In this document: one piece after another, positions 6,440 through 9,135 of the stretch
Numbering within the stretch: position 1 is the first letter of the stretch
Layout: each line of letters begins with the position of its first letter
Assembly: GCA_003527405.1 (NCBI GenBank)
Contig: DPXH01000097.1
Coordinates: 2,513-11,647 of the forward strand
Length of the DNA: 9,135 bases
From: Candidatus Sediminicultor tertius
GTDB taxonomy: Bacteria > Atribacterota > Phoenicimicrobiia > Phoenicimicrobiales > Phoenicimicrobiaceae
Reading direction: 5' to 3'
Translations under genes and position numbers: made by a program
Notes under the pieces: model-generated
What the model was told of the DNA's origin: nothing
Databases searched by the model: none
The model's input: the letters and a program-made list of their open reading frames with translations, nothing else

Positions 6440-6506
6440 TCATTGCGAGGGAGTGAAACGACCGTGGCAATCCCAATGAGATTGCCACGGCTTCGCCTCG
6501 CAATGA
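6440..6506. repeat. 67-bp imperfect palindrome, MITE-like dispersed repeat
   Basis: The outer stem TCATTGCGAGG (6440-6450) with CCTCGCAATGA (6496-6506) is perfect over 11 bp. The inner stem CCGTGGCAAT (6462-6471) with ATTGCCACGG (6481-6490) is perfect over 10 bp with a nine-base loop. Between them is an asymmetric interior loop. It is G+C-rich against the background. From general knowledge, TCATTGCGAGG-type palindromes are dispersed in many unrelated bacterial genomes. No T-run follows, so it is not a classical terminator. Confidence 0.85.
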
Positions 6507-6563
6507 CAAAATTTAATTTCTGTTATTTTTTATTAATCTTTTGAATGACATTTCTGTTTTTTC

Positions 6564-6591
6564 ATTCTGTCTTCTGACTTCTCTCTTCTGA
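6564..6591. repeat. 7-bp tandem repeat, CTTCTGA type
   Basis: ATTCTGT (6564), CTTCTGA (6571), CTTCTCT (6578) and CTTCTGA (6585) are in exact 7-bp register. It is short and pyrimidine-rich, so weaker than the other arrays. Confidence 0.55.
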
Positions 6592-6606
6592 TTTTTATTT
6601 TCTTAA

Positions 6607-6641
6607 CGAGATACGATTCACGAGATACGAGATACGAATTA
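6607..6641. repeat. 7-bp tandem repeat array, CGAGATA type
   Basis: Five units in unbroken register: CGAGATA (6607), CGATTCA (6614), CGAGATA (6621), CGAGATA (6628) and CGAATTA (6635). Confidence 0.8.
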
Positions 6642-6674
6642 GGCTCCTGAATTCTATCTTCCTCTTTCTTAACT

Positions 6675-6702
6675 GTACGCTCTACGCTACACGCTATCCG
6701 CT
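6675..6702. repeat. 7-bp tandem repeat array, NNACGCT type, 3' of valS
   Basis: GTACGCT (6675), CTACGCT (6682), ACACGCT (6689) and ATCCGCT (6696) are in exact register, beginning seven bases beyond the valS stop codon. The 17 bases at 6673-6689 are identical to 4957-4973, 3' of folC. Confidence 0.8.
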
Positions 6703-6709
6703 AGTTTAC

Positions 6710-9135
6710 TTACTTAATTGATTTTAGGTTATCTTCCAATCTTTTTTTGATATCTCTTAAATTATTTGCTTTATCTCTTTCTTTTTTTACAATATCCTCC
6801 GGGGCTCTGGATAAGAAATCATTATTATTAATCTTTTTACAAATTAGATTAAGCTCGCCATTTATTTTATTTAATTTTTTCTCTAACCGAGCTATTTCCT
6901 CTGAAATATTTATTATATCTTTTAAAGGAATAAATATCTCTATTCCCTCTAAAACACCTGTGGCCGAATACTCTGGCTTTTTAATCTCAGTTCCTACCTC
7001 TATCGATTTTGTTTTAATCATGGTTTCGATATAATAAATATTTTCTTTTATTAACTTTAATTTATCTTTTTCATTAATATTCAAATATAGGTCGATCTCT
7101 TTGCTGTAAGGGATGTTCATATCTGATTTAATATTTCGTATGGTTTTAATAATACTCATTATTTTATCCATCTTATCTTCTGCATCTTTATTCTCGCATT
7201 CTTCTTTATATTTCGGCCAGGGTGAAACCATAATACTTTCCCCTTTATGAGAGAGCTTCTGCCATATTTCTTCAGTTACAAAAGGCATAAATGGATGTAA
7301 CAGTCTTAAGGTATTTTCCAAAACAAACCATAGAATATATTGAGATGTCTGTCTTTCTATTGTATCCTTCTGTTGATGTAGTCTTGGTTTACTGAACTCT
7401 ATGTACCAATCGCAAAACTCGTTCCAGGAAAATTCATAAATAATTTTGGCGGCTTCCCCATATTTAAATTCATTAAGACACTCGGTGGATTTTTTTATTG
7501 TTTCATTTAATTTACTGATTATCCACTTATCAACCAAGGTCATTTTTAATTTATCTTTTTCTATTTTGTCAATATCAAAATCTTTGAGATTCATTATAGA
7601 AAATCTTGACACATTCCAAATTTTATTAGTGAAATTCCTAAATCCTCTAATCCTCTCTTCGGAAAGGCAGATGTAATTTCCCTGTATAGTTAAAGAGGCA
7701 AGAGTAACCCGTAGAGTATCAGCGCCATATTCATCGATCACCGTTAAAGGATCGATAACGTTTCCACTGGATTTACTCATTTTTTTACCTTCCGCAGCTT
7801 TAATTAAGGGATTTATATAAACTTTCTTAAATGGTACTTCACCTCGGAACTTTAATCCCATCATTATCATTCGAGCCACCCAGAAGAAAATTATATCAAA
7901 ACCGGTAACTAATACCGATGTCGGATAGAAACACTTTAAATCTTCGGTTTCTTCCGGCCAACCCAAGGTGGAAAAAGGCCATAAGGCGGAGCTGAACCAG
8001 GTATCTAAAACGTCCGGGTCTTGCAGCAAATTATGACTGCCGCATTTTTTACAGATGGCAGGATCTTCTAATTCTACCATTATTTCTCCGCAATCCTGAC
8101 AATACCATACGGGGATACGATGTCCCCACCACAATTGACGCGAGATACACCAATCTTTAATGTTTCTCATCCAGTCATAATAGACTTTGTCCCAGCGAGA
8201 AGGAATAAATTCAGTTTTACCCTCCTCTACGGCAGAAATTGCTGGTTCAGCAATTTCTTTCATTTTAACAAACCATTGTTTTGAAAGATATGGTTCGATA
8301 ATAGTCCCACATCTATAACAATGCCCGATAGAATGTTTATAATATTCGATCTTATTCAAGAATCCTTTTTTTCTTAATTCATTCAGAACCTTTTCCCGAC
8401 ATTTAGACACAGATAAATTTTTAAATCTTCCTGCCTGTTCATTCATGGTGCCATTTTTATTTAATATATTAATTGCTTGAAGTTTTTGACGTTTTCCTAA
8501 TTCAAAATCATTTAAATCATGGGCAGGGGTTATCTTTACTGCCCCGGTACCAAATTCGGGGTCAACATAACTGTCGGCTACTATCGGTATTTCTCTATCC
8601 ATTAAAGGTAGTATGGCGGTTTTACCGATAAATTTATTATATCTTTTGTCATCGGGATGAACTGCTACCGCAGTATCACCGAGCATAGTTTCAGGACGGG
8701 TGGTAGCGACAGTGATAATCTCTCCTTTAGAATCTTTTATAGGATAATTTATATAATACAGATTTGCATCTTCTTCAATCGATTCAACCTCAATATCAGC
8801 CAAAGCAGTCTGGCATCTCGGGCACCAATTTATTACATAATTTTCCCGGTATATCAAGCCTTCTTTATATAATTGTACAAACACCTTTCTAACCGCCTTG
8901 GAAAGACCTTCATCTAAGGTAAATCTTAAACGTGACCAATCACAGGAAGATCCCAATCTTTTTAGTTGGTTTATAATATTATTTCCGTATTTTTCTTTCC
9001 ATGCCCATACTCTTTCTACAAATTGCTCCCTTCCTAAATCGTACCTGCTTTTTCCTTCTTTGGCTATTTCTCTTTCCACTATATTTTGAGTGGCAATTCC
9101 GGCATGGTCAGTCCCCGGCAGCCAAAGAGTATTGT
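6710..9135 (-). CDS. valS: Valyl-tRNA synthetase, 5' end outside the window
   Basis: The open frame runs off the right edge; 807 residues are visible, beginning NTLWLPGTDHAGIATQ, so roughly 75 N-terminal residues including the HIGH motif are missing. A GTG at 9077-9079 is internal, not the start. ValS charges tRNA-Val and hydrolyses mischarged threonine. In visible numbering: catalytic-core segments, two zinc knuckles (Cys104/107 with Cys272/275, and Cys345/348 with Cys361/364) as in Thermus-type ValRS, the CP1 editing domain with TTRPETMLGDTAVAVHP (144-160), the KMSKS loop (451-455), the helical anticodon-binding domain (about 530-690) and a C-terminal coiled-coil arm (about 740-807, starting near ISEEIARLEKKL). 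All motifs in the visible part look intact. folC follows after 374 bp. A T-box leader, if any, would lie outside the window. Confidence 0.97.
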   Translation of the reverse strand, partial: NTLWLPGTDHAGIATQNIVEREIAKEGKSRYDLGREQFVERVWAWKEKYGNNIINQLKRLGSSCDWSRLRFTLDEGLSKAVRKVFVQLYKEGLIYRENYVINWCPRCQTALADIEVESIEEDANLYYINYPIKDSKGEIITVATTRPETMLGDTAVAVHPDDKRYNKFIGKTAILPLMDREIPIVADSYVDPEFGTGAVKITPAHDLNDFELGKRQKLQAINILNKNGTMNEQAGRFKNLSVSKCREKVLNELRKKGFLNKIEYYKHSIGHCYRCGTIIEPYLSKQWFVKMKEIAEPAISAVEEGKTEFIPSRWDKVYYDWMRNIKDWCISRQLWWGHRIPVWYCQDCGEIMVELEDPAICKKCGSHNLLQDPDVLDTWFSSALWPFSTLGWPEETEDLKCFYPTSVLVTGFDIIFFWVARMIMMGLKFRGEVPFKKVYINPLIKAAEGKKMSKSSGNVIDPLTVIDEYGADTLRVTLASLTIQGNYICLSEERIRGFRNFTNKIWNVSRFSIMNLKDFDIDKIEKDKLKMTLVDKWIISKLNETIKKSTECLNEFKYGEAAKIIYEFSWNEFCDWYIEFSKPRLHQQKDTIERQTSQYILWFVLENTLRLLHPFMPFVTEEIWQKLSHKGESIMVSPWPKYKEECENKDAEDKMDKIMSIIKTIRNIKSDMNIPYSKEIDLYLNINEKDKLKLIKENIYYIETMIKTKSIEVGTEIKKPEYSATGVLEGIEIFIPLKDIINISEEIARLEKKLNKINGELNLICKKINNNDFLSRAPEDIVKKERDKANNLRDIKKRLEDNLKSIK

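Larger units (their letters stand above)
6336..6709. other. valS-folC spacer, repeat-rich
   Basis: A 374-bp stretch without a gene. It contains four 7-bp repeat arrays of different sequence (6354-6396, 6564-6591, 6607-6641, 6675-6702) and one long imperfect palindrome (6440-6506). The rest is A+T-rich and unremarkable. I see no clear terminator after valS and no clear promoter for folC. Confidence 0.7.

Noticed and set aside
6397..6440. sigma-70 promoter for folC
   Set aside because: A TATACT hexamer can be paired with TAGACT only at about 21 bp spacing, too long for confidence in A+T-rich DNA.
9077..9079. GTG as the valS start codon
   Set aside because: The frame is open to the window edge, and the upstream residues LPGTDHAGIATQ are a conserved ValRS core motif, so the start is outside.
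8657..9089. Plus-strand reading frames within valS
   Set aside because: They are antisense to a strongly conserved synthetase region; composition and motifs explain only the minus strand.

Overview
The window is A+T-rich bacterial DNA in which every intact gene lies on the minus strand. Read along transcription (right to left) the order is valS (5' end beyond the right edge), folC, comEA, comEC, holA, then a small GIY-YIG nuclease gene. The valS-folC pairing and the comEA-comEC-holA run are both familiar from Firmicutes-type genomes. Having them joined, together with heavily repeat-laden spacers, suggests an uncultured anaerobic lineage near Firmicutes or Atribacterota. That placement is an inference from gene order and composition only.

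Region by region: 6710-9135 is most of valyl-tRNA synthetase. 6336-6709 is a 374-bp spacer filled with 7-bp tandem repeats and one long palindrome. 5016-6335 is folC. 4663-5015 is a 353-bp spacer with more 7-bp repeats, a short hairpin and what looks like the remnant of a small plus-strand gene. 1637-4662 is comEA and comEC, overlapping by 13 bp, and 607-1635 is holA, starting one base after the comEC stop; these three look like one translationally coupled unit. 348-606 is a repeat-rich spacer. 33-347 encodes the GIY-YIG protein, bounded on both sides by related palindromes in inverted orientation.

Functionally, ComEA (membrane-anchored DNA binding) and ComEC (channel with a metallo-beta-lactamase domain) form the core of a natural DNA-uptake machine. 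HolA is the delta subunit of the replicative clamp loader. FolC makes folylpolyglutamates and ValS charges tRNA-Val; both are housekeeping.

The protein-coding part is ordinary. The unusual part is the spacers: nearly all repeats have a strict or near-strict 7-bp period although the heptamer sequence differs (CGCTTTT, NNACGCT, TACTCAT, CGTTAGT, CTTCTGA, CGAGATA types). One type recurs just 3' of valS, folC and holA. A second point of interest is the GIY-YIG gene inside a pair of inverted palindromes, which looks like a mobile or repeat-associated nuclease cassette. I see no RNA genes, CRISPR array, prophage or complete insertion sequence.
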